This document shows positions 34,465 through 46,497 of a stretch of DNA of 64,000 nucleotides, piece by piece. How positions within the stretch are numbered: the first letter of the stretch is position 1; each line of letters opens with the position of its first letter. This stretch comes from Gnetum montanum (lineage: Eukaryota > Streptophyta > Gnetopsida > Gnetales > Gnetaceae). Both the position numbers and the translations under genes were made by a program. The stretch is from assembly GCA_015680685.1 (NCBI GenBank), contig MNCI01015740.1, forward strand, positions 242,622 through 306,621, read 5' to 3'. A model generated the notes under the pieces. It was not told the origin of the DNA. It made no database searches and saw only the letters and a program-made list of their open reading frames with translations.

Positions 34465-37400
34465 ATTTGGCCTGCCCTTGTTTCAAAGCAGTGTCATTTT
34501 CGAGCTAAAGATGTGAACAACCAAAACAAGCATATCATGAAATCATGTGTTTGAATTTCTTCATTCAGAGGAGGAAAGTACCTTTTTTAGTTGACATACC
34601 TCTGCAATAACATGAAATGCAACTTCTGCTGCTTCCAAGCAACATCAATTTTAGCATTTTTTTGCAAGTTTACTTGTTGGAGTGTAAGCATTTCTTTTTG
34701 CTAATATTTAAGCATTCTTAGCTTTTAATGACAATCAGACGCCTCTTTTGCAGTTGGGTACTGTTATTCCCCTAACGATTCATGATCATATCTTTTAAGT
34801 TTTTCAATTGTAGCTTACTCATAGTCCATGCAAGCACAAAAAAATACTTGATTCGTCCGTGTCTAAGAATGGTTTTTTGAGAGGAAATCCCAAGTACATG
34901 CTTCAGCATATTTGACAAGCACCAAATATCCGAAACAAGTAAACGTTTAGAACATGCCAGGAACGTAAGGTTGTGTTTGGCTAACTTGCAACATCCAAAA
35001 AAAAATATCCTGTGCATTGGGGCACAATAATACAGGCAGCGTTTGGGTTGCTAGAATCACTTTCTTGAGAGAGTTTAATTTATAGTGTGTAAAGCACCAA
35101 TAACAAGTGAATGGTATGCCTGCACTGCCCAACGCTGGTTATCATGTGGTTTTCCGTTTTTGCATGTTTTAATTTCATCACATAGAGAGAAGGTGATACA
35201 TGGGGTAGGATTTAACTGCTTTTAGAAACTGCTCAGGTTTAAAGCTGTAGTTTGAAGTTACGAATACGTTTCTACCACATAAATATGATGTTTTATTTTG
35301 CATCTATTACCATTGTTTTTATTTTTAGATATTTGTAACAGGAAAAGTTATTATTATTTATAGATTTACTGTTTTTGTAACAGATAAAATATGAAATTAA
35401 CTACTTTTTTATTATGGGAAGTTTGAGAGCAGCATCTATTAATGAAAAGATTTAAGAAAATTCACCTTAGATGGTTTAATCATATGCCAAAGGAATAGGA
35501 CGCCTTATTAAAATATAAGGGGATTACGAATATACATAGTTGCTTGATTTGCAAACATTAAAAAGGACATCCAACATTTAGGTAAAAATGTTTATTTCAC
35601 TTTAAAGAAGTGTGACAAAAAAGAGCTTGTATAACCAATCCATGTAATTGGGTTAAAGGGTAAACTGATGACAAACGTTTTTGTAACAGACCCTTAATCA
35701 TGCCAATAAAATCAAGTAATTAAAATTGGAGTAAAGGTTTCTACTACCAAGCCATAGTTAACTTGACTTCCCATTTCTATCTTCAAATTATCTTTATTAA
35801 TTCTCATCTTGAAAATAGTTTTAATACAACTCAAGATTGAAACTATCTTTATTAATTCTCATCTTAAAAATAGCTTAATACCACTTAGGATTGGAACTGA
35901 TTACTCTTTTTCATCAGTGGCCAATTGCTCAATCATTGGTGCTTGTGCAATGCTAGAGTAATGAAGTTGAGAAATCATTGTAACGTTTTGACAGAGGAAC
36001 TACCACTTGGAGTGATGGTATGGTGCTTGTTTTTCAAGTCATAGGACCTGGGTTCAATCCTAGGTGTAACTACTCAAAACAGGTTAGCCTCTAAGTGATG
36101 ATCCTAGTGGTAAAACTCTTAATTTGAAAACTCCAAGTCATAAGTTTGATTTTAGTAGGTAATGCTAAGTTATATATCTTAAGATATATTATAATTATTT
36201 TGGGTTCCTAGTAAGATTCTTACACCACAGTATAAAGTATTTGACAGACTATATATATATATATATAATTGATATATTACCTGTTATTTTTTGTGTTATT
36301 TTTTTCAGATACTTTTGGCCTATGCTTTCAAATTGGCCAGGTTCATGAACAGTCATTTGAATTGGTTCACTTTTGCAACTTACTGAAGAGCAAGATTCTG
36401 ATTCAATTCTGCTATAATCTTCTTTTGAAAAAAAAGGTTAAGCATGACAAGAATCAGTATATACTTGGATAGGAAGAATTACTGGGTTACTATTTAAAAG
36501 GTGACAATGAGGAAGTAACATTTATAGAGACGCCATACAAACTTTAAAGAAAATTACAAAAGAAAGAAAACAGAAAGAATGAAAGATATGCAGGCATTGA
36601 TTGAGCAGGTAACTATTGCACTCGTTAAATAGTTTTAAAACTTCATTAAATAGTTTTAAAACTTCAGGTTTTTGGAGTTTCTGACAAAAATTTGGATAGG
36701 ACCACTTGAAACATTGATAATGAAGGTGCCAAGGGCAAAGTAAAACTATGCTCAGCAAAACAAAGTCGATCCTTGTAATTGAGCTTCAAAGTAAAATGAG
36801 CTCCAAGAAATGTAGTAAAAAGGATGGAAAACATAGGTAGGTAGGCTAAGACAAGTCGCAGAAAGTGAGAGTTAAACGGAATACAAAGTCACTTAATATT
36901 GAACTGTGATGTTCTATAGAATGGAACAAAGGTACATGATTACATTGATTGATGCTGAAACTCCAAGGTGGAACAATTTCATTAATGACATTTGTTTTCT
37001 TTCCGACTTAAATAACATAGTTTCAGTATTGACTTAGCTATAAATTTATAATTTAGCTAAAGAATCTTTTGGTTTTAAAAAATAACACCAGCATTTTCCA
37101 TTCTACCATTGTATCATACAAACTCAAGCTTAATTCACCTTCACCATTTTATTATTATTATCCAAACTCATGCTCAATTCGCTTTCGCATATCTCGCATG
37201 CTCTCTGTCTTTGCCAAACTTGTAAACACATAGCCAAGCTTGTAAAGGCATCATAAAGCATTAGCATTTTCCATATAGAATCTGCTAGACTAGAATCTAC
37301 CTATCCTAGATGAACTTTTAGTCATAATTTACAACAAATCTTATATCAACTTTTCGCTATAGTCAATGTTGTGTAGTTGCTGCCCCTCTTATATACACCT

Positions 37401-38459
37401 ACTTCCCCCTTATTACCTGCTATCTGATTCCCACATTATGCACTAATAATTTTCATGAAAAAATCTCCTGGTTACCGTTATAACTTCCCACCCTTTGCTA
37501 TGCCCTCCCAAATTGCATAATTTCTATGATAAAACTAGCTTCGGCTTCACATTATATATGTATAATTTGTGTGAGAGATCTGGCCGCCTCAACTCCTATT
37601 ATCAAAATCTAATTATTGTAATAAAACATGTGATAAAACCCAACAAAAAAGGATTTCCCATTAAAAACAAAAGGCTTTCCTGCTTCTGTGTCAGCAGCTT
37701 CCTATTACGTATGCATAATTTTCATGAGGACTCTTGGGTTCCTGTTATGGGTACCTAATCTGTAAGCTGATTCCGCAGAAAATTGTACTAGTATTACAAC
37801 CACAAGGAAAAAGTGGAACCTCCCAGCATCCATTAGTAATTAGTCTTTCAATCAAAAATAAATATAAAAAATAATTGTAGAGATAATATTGCTTTAAATT
37901 TCTTTAATACAACTCATAACTTCTCTTAACTGTTTGAGAGCATGATCCTCGAAAGTAAGTTATAATTTTGGCAAGATTTCTAACAATGCTGCAATGAGTT
38001 TGAAACGTTATGATTGTATTAATCTCTTAAGAGGGATCGTGTCCATAAGGAAGAGGATAAAAGGGTGTACGCACAGCATTTTTTTTTTTTTCACTTTTGA
38101 AATGGTACCAGTGTTTAATATGTAACTGTTATCAGATTTGAGAATGATCTTAAGACTCACAACTCCAATCTTTGCTTGTCAACATTTTCAGACTTTAGGT
38201 GGTAAAATGTAGACAATTTATTTTTTAAAATAAAGAGAAATCAAGACAATACTTGAATTCATGTCTAACACTGATAAGTAAGTATCACAAAAAGATGATA
38301 TTTTGCAGAACTGAATAAGTAACACAGTTAAAACATGCAATCTATAAGGCCAAATGTTTAAAGAGCAATAGCATAACATATTAAATGCACAGATTTTAAA
38401 TACATATTTTAACAGAAGCTAGTCTCTGCATGCTCTGTTTTAGGTCATACTGGTATACT
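34465..38459. other. Intergenic region between the two host genes
   Basis: No gene supported. The first few hundred bases are probably 3' UTR of the PNGase A-like gene. Elsewhere: tRNA-like fragments near 36 kb, a short (TA)n at 36250-36268, a 23-bp direct duplication (AAATAGTTTTAAAACTTCA, 36627 and 36650), and T-rich stretches. The stretch after TTTTTTTCAG at 36309 could look like a splice acceptor, but no coherent protein follows. Confidence 0.5.
36005..36165 (+). repeat. tRNA-like short interspersed fragments (two in tandem)
   Basis: Copy one (about 36005-36065) has TGGTATGGTGCTT (A-box-like), TTTTCAAGTCATAGG and GGGTTCAATCC, a good B-box match (36050-36060). Copy two (about 36092-36160) has TAGTGGTAAAACTC, TTAATTTGAAAAC (an anticodon-loop-like TTGAAA) and AAGTCATAAGTTTGATTTT. 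The same pattern occurs reversed at 44990-45064. They fit a tRNA-derived SINE family; they are too degenerate to be functional tRNA genes. Confidence 0.5.
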
Positions 38460-41400
38460 TCAGAAACAGCACCACTTACTCTCTTGCTTCCACCTGTAAA
38501 AATAACATCACCATGTGTTACTGTAAAATTGCAGATCAATATTCCAGCTAGTATATAACTGAAAACATATAACTATTTATAACTACATACACTAATGGAT
38601 TTATAAAAAAAAAAATTGTTCCACTGAACGGAGAAGTTTGTACGAAAGTGCCTCTACCTTTTAAAAAATGAAAATAAAAGGCATTATTACCACAATTAAT
38701 ATTTACGTAAACTTTAATGCTTTCATTTGCCTCGCATTGTGTCCAGCTTCTTAATGATAATTGATGTTGACAAAAAAAAAAAAAAAAACAACTAAACAAC
38801 ACAAATTCATAGGGGCGTATTGTGGATTTGCTGTCCCCCTTACACATGTTCATTCTGCATGTTTAAATGAACCAGAACTGAACGACAATTAAGCATATCA
38901 TACATCCTCCTAATTTTTCAAGATCTGCTGCCAGGCTGTACACCTGAATAGGTATCTCCAAAACCAGCAACATTTTCCTTTTAATATTTTAGAGTTTTAC
39001 CTGTCCTTAATGCTCAACAAGCAATGTACTCTACATTTATTAATTAATAATATTATTTTTGGATCTTAATAAAATAAAAAAAGCGAAAAAGTTTCATGAC
39101 CATAAACAGCAATTTATGATTGGAGATGATATACATACATACATATATTGTTTTGTCTTTTGTTATTTTCAGACAAGAAATACACTATATTATGAAAAGC
39201 CTAAATTTTCAAAGCAGTATCCCTTTCACTATCTAGGAAAAAGTGCAGCAAAATTTAGAGTATTGCACAATAACATGTTTAGATGCAAACGGAATATTAC
39301 AAGAACTTTGTATGAATTTTTCGATATATCGCCACTGCTATTAGCACAATATCTTCAAGATGCATTTAAGCTACATGATTAGTAGACACACTTGATATAC
39401 TTTAAACATATTGATACTTTTGTATTTTATACAAGTGGTCAACGGATCCTTTTGGATTTATACAAACTGAATAAAATTTCAATTTCAGTTTCATATTTAA
39501 CATTATTGGCCTGATATAGGTGTATAGTGAACAACATAGAGAAATAAGATAACAAGGCCATTTCTCAGATTTTAAACTAATCATTTGCATCTTACATTGG
39601 GAAAAGAAACCTGATTGGGTGTATTGAAAAGAAATATTTTCAAAGATTGTCAAGGTAAATAGTTTGAGAACGCATGTTACCTTTTTACGCTTGCAGATAT
39701 CAAACATTGAATGAACTTAAAATGGAAAAATATTAAGAATCCACCGGAAAAGAAAATAGAATATTTTACCCAAGTTCTGAAAGTTTAAGATGAGCCTCTG
39801 CATAGTCAGCAAAGAATGCATCTTCATCCTGCATAATTAAATTCAGTATATCTATAGGTAAATATTTGAAGAAACATGATACTATCCAATGATTCTTTAA
39901 TCATTAAGTGTGCCTACCTTGGCATATTGATAGACATATTTACAAAACGTTGGATCCTGCAGAAGTGCTTTATCAGAAGGAAGCAGTACCCGGCCTTCAT
40001 TCTTAGGATTCAATAATTCTCTGTTTTCAGACATTTATAGAAATAAATGAAAATGGTATTTCGTGGATAAGATTAACCCCCCTCTCTGGCCGCCCACCAA
40101 AGAAAGGAAAATAAATAAAAACAGAGAATTGCACATATAAATGGCCTCACTTGAAATAAGAGTTGTCAAATATTTTTATATGCTCCGTCCATGGACCCTC
40201 AAAGCCAGATATTTCTTTGTGACATTTTCCCTAAAATAGAGTCAGCAACAGCCATATGGTTTATATAGTTAACTGCTTCTTAAAAATAGGTACATTTTAT
40301 AAGTCTCGAACGCTAAGAAAACAAACCAATGTGTGGCCTCCAGACAGTGCAACTATATCCTTGTCTTCCAATCCCATTCTATAGAATACTTCTCGAAGTT
40401 GCTCAGCACCTACTCAATTTCACAAAACATGAATTTTTGCTACAATATACACCAAAATTACAGTAAAGAATGCACGGCTCTTCATTTCAGTGAATTTCAA
40501 CTAAGAAAATGCATTATTCAACCAAATAAAAATACCCATGGCTGCATGAGGTAGCCTTCCATCTGGAGGGATTTCTCTCTTATCCTGCATGTACGAATCA
40601 TGTAATACATATGAAATCAGATAAAACGCAGAAATCCTTATGTGCGGGACAATCACACTTAGGTTACAGTGAGTGAAGATTTTGCATAAAATTTTTAACA
40701 CATTATCTTCTCAGGAATAATTTATTAGTGTATTACTTTTTATATCAGCATTAACATACTCCTAAAATTCAGATTTATAGTTCACCAGGAGTCTACATAT
40801 AATCTTGCAGAAGCATGTAGGATGCATCACTCTAAAGTGATTGATTAATGCAAATACATATGCAAAAGGCAGTCACTGTGAAAATGAAAAACGTTAAACT
40901 TTGAAACGCATAATAAAATATAAATACATCAATCAATTGTCTATTAATACTCAAATCATAACACCATGCATAAAGTATGAAACTAAATTAAACTTAAAAA
41001 ATGAAATTTATTATTACACCCCTTAAGGAGGCCCAGGGCTGTATGTAATTTAGTTACACATATCACTAATGTTAAACAAAAACTAATTAAGTCATACTGG
41101 AATTGTGAACAATTAATTCAAAAATAAATTATTTTTAACAAATAAACTCACCGGTCTTCCAGGATGAAATGATATTGATGGCCCTCCTGTGATTTCTACA
41201 GCTACACATCCGGCTAGCTATGTCACTCAATGCAAGCAGAATACCCATTTAGGAAGTAACTTAAAGCAATCAAAATGAATTGGAATACCAACGTATCCAT
41301 GTTATCATCTGTCTAACAATATTGATGCGATGTAATACTAGGCACATACCTGGTAAAAATCAGCATAACTTATGGTAGGAAATTGATCTTTGACAAGTTG

Positions 41401-42809
41401 AAGAAGGCTCACAGCTTTATCTAAACCTTTATTTTCTGAATGTGAGAGCTCTTCTCGATGCCTTATGGTACCAAAGGGCCCTCCAGTGTTTGTTTCCTTG
41501 TCATATGTTCCAGCAGAATGCCACCTGTGTGCAACGCAAATTCAAATCCCAAAACTAGCACTTTTCTTGATTTTGTTAACACCTAGATGCAACATTTGGC
41601 TTTAAGAAAACAATGCTATTGTCATCATCCTGCCATATTCGATTAATATATCTACAGTCTACAACATTTTGGCTGGATCATTTATCACATGAAACTCTTT
41701 CCTCTTCTCACCAACCTGAATATATAAATGCAATTTTATCCTTGGTGTTACACCCATCACTTTATCAGCATTGAGATCTCCTCTGCAACCTACCCCCCCT
41801 TTTTTTTGTTCACTTACATCAACAGCATGAAAGACGAGAAGCCATTTTAATAAAATAGTAAACAGCACTAAGATAATCTATACAAGTTAAACCATCATAG
41901 TGCCTTTATCCCAAAAACACAGGTAAACCCCTTAATTTAGGTGCATGAATTACCTATCATTTTCTCTGCAAGCTAATATTAAGTCCATTATCGCTTCACA
42001 ACATGTCAATTTTCTAGTCCTGCCTATGGTTATAGTTTTTCCCATGTCTCTGGGAAAAAATAGACTTATTCAAATAATTGCTTAACTATCACGAAATCCT
42101 TTCTATACAATCAATAAAACCTTCAAAATTTATTATGTTGCTTCTTAATTGCATCCTTCCCACTAAAGTCGAAGAGACTGGAGACAAAAAGCTTAAAATA
42201 TCATCTTCATCTTGCTGCTTTTAAGTTTTCTCCATCAATATAAGATTTACAATTGCCGACACCACAATCTTGATTTTGATATATTTTTACTTGCCCCAGC
42301 ACAAATTAGCATACCTTTGGAGCCCGGTATATTACTTACATACCATAAGCCACATGCTCTAGCAAAGTCAGCTAGATCACACTGACACGAAAGCTTAAAA
42401 ATTATTTTTAAATAACCAAAAGCTTGAATTTTAAAGAGTAATCAATATCAATATCGATGAAGTATGAACAGATTACAAAAATCGATGAAATCGACCTGGG
42501 GGACGAAATTACTTACGCTAGCCTCAACACTAAGGGTGCACACTGCTTGTCTGCAAAGTGCAAACACAAAAACAAAAAACTTTACTAAATTCATTATGAA
42601 ATTTTAAACAAAAACCAATTGTGCAAGAAATCCAAAGCTTTAAAATTTCAATCTTGACGCTGAGAATTAACATGCAATGAGAGCACACTGACGCAGAAAA
42701 ATCCTTATTGAAAATTGGGCATACCTTGAATGAAGCCTCTGAGTTTTCTTCGGCATCTTTCAACTGCTAACTTATACTCTTGGCTCACTGCTGGGTATGA
42801 GGAAAACAT
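38460..42809 (-). CDS. APX-like: Ascorbate peroxidase-like class I heme peroxidase, about 10 exons
   Basis: Class I plant peroxidase of the cytosolic/peroxisomal ascorbate peroxidase type, which reduces H2O2. Exons on the minus strand: 42809-42725, 42550-42517, 41524-41350, 41217-41152, 40584-40536, 40409-40327, 40230-40151, 40020-39918, 39828-39770, and a probable last exon 38493-38460. All introns except possibly the last have GT/AG ends and the reading phase is kept throughout; the total is 255 residues, against about 250 for cytosolic enzymes. Conserved: [13 protein letters not shown] (distal Arg, Trp, His), [35 protein letters not shown] (proximal heme-ligand His), GFEGPW (Trp), IFDNSYF (Asp) and [20 protein letters not shown]. 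The residue equal to pea Arg172, normally HKERSGF, is Ile (HKEISGF). The first ATG precedes the usual SYPAVSQEY start. The last exon is the least certain: reading through the ninth donor gives an immediate TAA. Confidence 0.9.
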
Positions 42810-43867
42810 CGTGCTGACCTCGCACAGACAGAATGTAGAATGGTCAAGGCTCCAGATTCAAGAGCCAAACTCCAGGCCATTGTGTCGTTAAATAGTCAAC
42901 CTGTACTGGAACCCACACAAGAATTCATTCTGCTGTTAAAATTCTTTTCTGATCAGGGTACATGACATGACGAATAACGTTAGCCTCTCTTTTCTAAGGT
43001 TTCACCTTTGGAATAAATTCAAAGTTGGGTAATGACGCATAACAGAGTATTCCGTTTCTGCAACTTGAATTTATTCATGCTTTATAGATTGATCCTTCTT
43101 GTCGTAATTTGCAACAGTGAAACAATGTTCTGTCAATCGATGACTGAACCCAAGGTGCCTTGCAACAAGGATTAGGGATCAGCCCACGAACTGGGTATGC
43201 ATCCCAGTTTAAATATTTGAACTCATTAACCTTTATCGGAAGTACTGCCAGTTCATTGTTGTTATCTTCTGCGACGCAAACTATATCATTACTCTAGGTT
43301 AGCCGTCCTCGAAATTTTATAACTAGAGTAGCAGCTTTCTTTCCTTCGAAGGTGGAATATTACAGAGCAGAATAACGCTACTGCGTGTGTCTATTTACGA
43401 GACAATTGTGGGACACCATCGCGTGAAATTAAGCAGATGCCTAACAAGCAATTACTTGCATAATGTTAATTCCGCTCTCTAGCAACGACATTTTGTAAAT
43501 CTTTCAACATTTTCGAATTTCATCTCCTTCACTTTGTTTTCTTTCATCTTTCGACTACTAGGCTCTTACCATCTAGGGTGCAAGACTCAACTTACAAAAT
43601 CAAGAAGGTACCGCCTTTTACTAAAATCTGGTTTTTGCAACAGTTGAAGGCAGCTTCTGAAGTTTTTTTATTTTTTTTTCTTAAATTTAAAAAAGGAATA
43701 ATATAGATTAGAATTCAATTATTTCATTTAATAATAATAATATATAACAATTAAAAGAACCCAAGTAAATAGAATACTTTGATGTTCCCAATCTTTTACA
43801 AAATACAAGGTGAGCAAAATTTGCCTAACCTAATAAATTTATTGCAAAATTTTATAACAAAATGCTC
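42810..43867. other. Upstream region of the ascorbate peroxidase-like gene
   Basis: Likely 5' UTR and promoter on the minus strand; no convincing TATA or other box could be assigned. No gene. AT-rich stretch at 43670-43760 with A/T runs. Confidence 0.4.
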
Positions 43868-43896
43868 TTCGGGGACTCGTTCCCCGCTTACGCCCT
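43866..43896. repeat. Short hairpin repeat, copy 1
   Basis: CGGGGACTCGTTCCCCGC followed by TTACGCCCT. The CGGGGA and TCCCCG arms are inverted around CTCGT, giving a 6-bp stem and 5-nt loop. This copy differs from the other two only in the tail. Confidence 0.85.
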
Positions 43897-44123
43897 CAAC
43901 ATTCACTTCAATCGCAAGTCTTGAAGACCCTTGAGCTACAGGCACTAGGCCAAGGAAGCTTAAGGCGGATCTCAACATAAGAATAACTGCCTATGGGGAT
44001 GGTGTCAATGAACTGCTGAAGCTGGCGCGTAGAAGAGTACGATTGCCTTTTTCTTTTTTTCGAAGAAAGCATATGTTGATCCGCCCTGCATTAATCCTTA
44101 CGATTGTTCTATGACTCGGGGTA

Positions 44124-44154
44124 ACTCGGGGACTCGTTCCCCGCTAAAGCCCTC
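44124..44154. repeat. Short hairpin repeat, copy 2
   Basis: AACTCGGGGACTCGTTCCCC followed by GCTAAAGCCCT. Same hairpin as copies 1 and 3. A nearby ACTCGGGGTAACTCGGGG (44115-44132) repeats the left arm. Confidence 0.88.
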
Positions 44155-44344
44155 CGTTTGAAGATTTTCTTCCTTTTTATGTCATCGCCGGAAGAGATCT
44201 TGTTGTGTCGGGTTCCAATGCCGATTGAGAGACAGAAGAGTAAGTTCATAAACCGTTCATCAAGCGAAAGCTCGCAGACAGGAAAGGCAATTCATATTAT
44301 TTATTAAATAATGAAACCACCGTGTAACGTAAATAGTAGAGGTA

Positions 44345-44720
44345 CGCTATTTGAGCAAGAAGTTCAACGATTGCGAGACACGGTACTCGACATTGGAAAG
44401 GACCTGTTGTGCCTTGGCTTGGGTAGCACAAAGGCTCAGGCAATATTTCCTCTACTACACGGTATGGCTCATTTCCCGAATGGACCCACTGAAGTACATA
44501 TTTGAGAAGCCATACCTTTCCGGCCGAGTATTGAAGTGGCAAGTGGGGGGAACTCGGGGACTCGTTCCCCGCTAAAGCCCTTCTTTCATAATATGATATT
44601 GTATACACTACCCGAAAGACAGTAAAGGGAAGTGCTCTTGCTGACCATCTGGCAGAAAATGCCATAGAGGAGTATGAGCCATTGGACTTCAATTTCCCAG
44701 ATGAAGATGTCATGGCTGTA
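44345..44720 (+). pseudogene. Tat-type retroelement RNase H fragment interrupted by a hairpin repeat
   Basis: The plus strand reads KKFNDCETRYSTLERTCCAL then WVAQRLRQYFLYYTVWLI and MDPLKYIFEKPYLSGRVLKW, a clear match to the RNase H of Tat/Ogre-like Ty3/gypsy elements. It breaks at about 44545, where hairpin repeat copy 3 sits, and resumes in frame-shifted form near 44592 with YDIVYTTRKTVKGSALADHL. No other element parts are nearby, so this is an isolated fragment. The minus-strand 138-residue open frame across it (44297-44713) is a shadow. Confidence 0.88.
44550..44582. repeat. Short hairpin repeat, copy 3 (inside RNase H fragment)
   Basis: AACTCGGGGACTCGTTCCCC followed by GCTAAAGCCCTT, identical to copy 2 through 30 bases. 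It sits where the RNase H frame is broken, so it was probably inserted there. Confidence 0.88.
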
Positions 44721-44989
44721 GTCCGTCATCCTTGCTCTTAAACCAACATCCCGGTTTCAATCTGTAATTATCGGTGGATAGCGTGTAAACTTACCTATTC
44801 TGGTAAACTTAACTAGACTTCGTTTTCACGTACAACAAAAGCACTTTTAACAAAGAAGAAGATTTGGATTTTAATTTTTAATAATAATAATAATAAGTTT
44901 TGCAAGAAGTATGGTTTTTTACTACGGAAAATGGATATGCATGTAAGTTAAAAAATTAATTGTTGAAACCTAATTAGAACTTTATAATT

Positions 44990-45064
44990 CAACATTTTCC
45001 ACTAGAATTGGAATTGAACCCATGACTTGTAGCTTTCAAGTCAAGAGGCTCACCATTACGCTAA
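44990..45064 (-). repeat. tRNA-like short interspersed fragment
   Basis: On the minus strand: TAGCGTAATGGTGAGCC (A-box-like), TTGACTTGAAAGC (anticodon-stem/loop-like, with the TTGAAA of tRNA-Ser(UGA)), then CATGGGTTCAATTCC (B-box). It matches the fragments near 36 kb and supports a small SINE family. No intact cloverleaf could be drawn. Confidence 0.6.
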
Positions 45065-45125
45065 TACATTATTGTTTGCATTAGGTCTTATGATGTAACT
45101 ATTAACCTTTATGAGACTTTATAGG

Positions 45126-45954
45126 CTAATAAGAGATGGGTATTCCCTATGCCTAACCATATGAATCACAAGGGTTCACTAGCAATCTAGTCAAATTCCG
45201 TGGACTTAGTCTCCTAAGTTTCCCTATAGTCTCCTAAAGAGTAAATCGTGAAGTTGTAAGATTATTGTCTTCCTAACTCACACTTGTGGGTGATCAATAC
45301 ATATGGATAAGTGTGAGTTAAGGCACATGATGTGTATTTATATAAGTATTTTGAATATACTTTTTATCCTAATAACTAGATGAGTAAATGAAGGTTTAAT
45401 AATTAATTATCTAACCAATTAGCTATTTCCACTTGCCATACACATCTTGAACTAGTATTAACGCTACTAGGTTACCAAGTGGTTATTACTGGGCATACCA
45501 AATATCCACTCCTGAGATTACCAAGTGCAATATGTTATGCTTGAAGTGGTCATACTTATGTATTTATGGTTAATTGTATTAATTATTTAAAGCCATAAAT
45601 GTAAATTGCATGAAAAGTATAGTGTTCAATGTAAAGAGTAAACTAATCTAAGTGCCACAATGAATGTAGAAAATCTTGATTTTATTGTCATTCATGCTAA
45701 TGCTTTCAGGTACATAGGCACTTGAATAAATCACAATACAATCTCTTAATTCTACACTATGGGCACTCAAAGGGAAAATATTCTAACTTTGGGAAGGAGA
45801 AATTGTAAGAACTTGGCTATGCTATGATTTCTAAGTGTCATAAATGTGAGTGGTGAGCACATTTATGTAGGCACTACCTACATCTGCATCAATGCATCCT
45901 ACCATACATCGATGAGGCTACATTGATGCAACTTGTCTAATCATGACTCATCAT
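45126..45954 (-). repeat. Degenerate LTR of an ORF-X-type element (3' LTR)
   Basis: The plus strand begins near TAATAAGAGATGGGTATTCC (a decayed TGATGAG..GGTACC start) and ends CATGACTCATCA, followed by TATCCCCATGATTGATTGAA, the reversed polypurine tract. U3 (about 45880-45950) has CATCGATGAGG motifs like the LTRs at 8266 and 27697. The start is approximate. Confidence 0.8.
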
Positions 45955-46497
45955 ATCCCCATGATTGATTGAAAACTCATCCTTGAGTGAACAAAAGTAG
46001 GATCGAGCTTCTTACAAAATTTAAAGCATGAAATTTATTAACAAGAAGATAAACAAAACGACTAACTAACTATAACTAACTTTGAGTACCAAATTGTATA
46101 TTGTTTCAAAAATGAGTGTCCATTACAATAAGATTTGGGCACTTTATCAAAAATTACAGCAGGTACTTGCAAAACTATTGAAGACATGATGAACTTTCAA
46201 ATAATGCTTGAAGGTGGAGGCTCCTGTAGTGTTGAAGGTTCTTTTCCAAGTTTCAATGTTGGTGGAGGTTGAGGATGGCTCGCGGCTACTGTTGCTTTTG
46301 CTAGAAGTTTGAAAGCATCCAGTGATGCTTTCATCTTTTCTTCTTTGCCCCATGGGTTGTAAGTAGTCCATGTGGCTTCACCAATGTGGGTTGGTGCAGG
46401 GATGTCCCACAAGCACAACATCAAAGGAAATAGTTCCTTTGTGTTGATGAACCAGGCTACGAATTACTTACATTCAATGTCAAATGTCTTTATTAGG
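45955..46497 (-). pseudogene. ORF-X C-terminal tail (copy b), cut by element E3
   Basis: Minus-strand reading gives IPAPTHIGEATWTTYNPWG, then KEEKMKASLDAFKLLAKAT and a proline-rich LQEPPPSS end. It aligns with 27120-27440 of ORF-X copy a over DNA and protein, including the segment TTTGACATTGAATG just inside the break. At 46498 the E3 LTR begins, so E3 jumped into this ORF. It is followed by the reversed polypurine tract and LTR (45126-45954). Confidence 0.75.

Noticed and set aside
36005-36165. Functional tRNA gene
   Set aside because: Only box-like pieces and loop-like sequence remain; the acceptor stem and D/T arms cannot be paired.
36269-36472. Possible exon after TTTTTTTCAG
   Set aside because: Acceptor-like sequence only; the following frame has no recognisable motif and no partner exons nearby.
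39059-39382. 107-residue open frame on the plus strand inside the last APX intron
   Set aside because: No recognisable domain, AT-rich composition, no conserved start context; it lies opposite a well-supported gene and could be chance or a decayed fragment.
44297-44713. 138-residue minus-strand open frame
   Set aside because: Antisense shadow of the Tat-type RNase H fragment, whose plus-strand reading has the family motifs.
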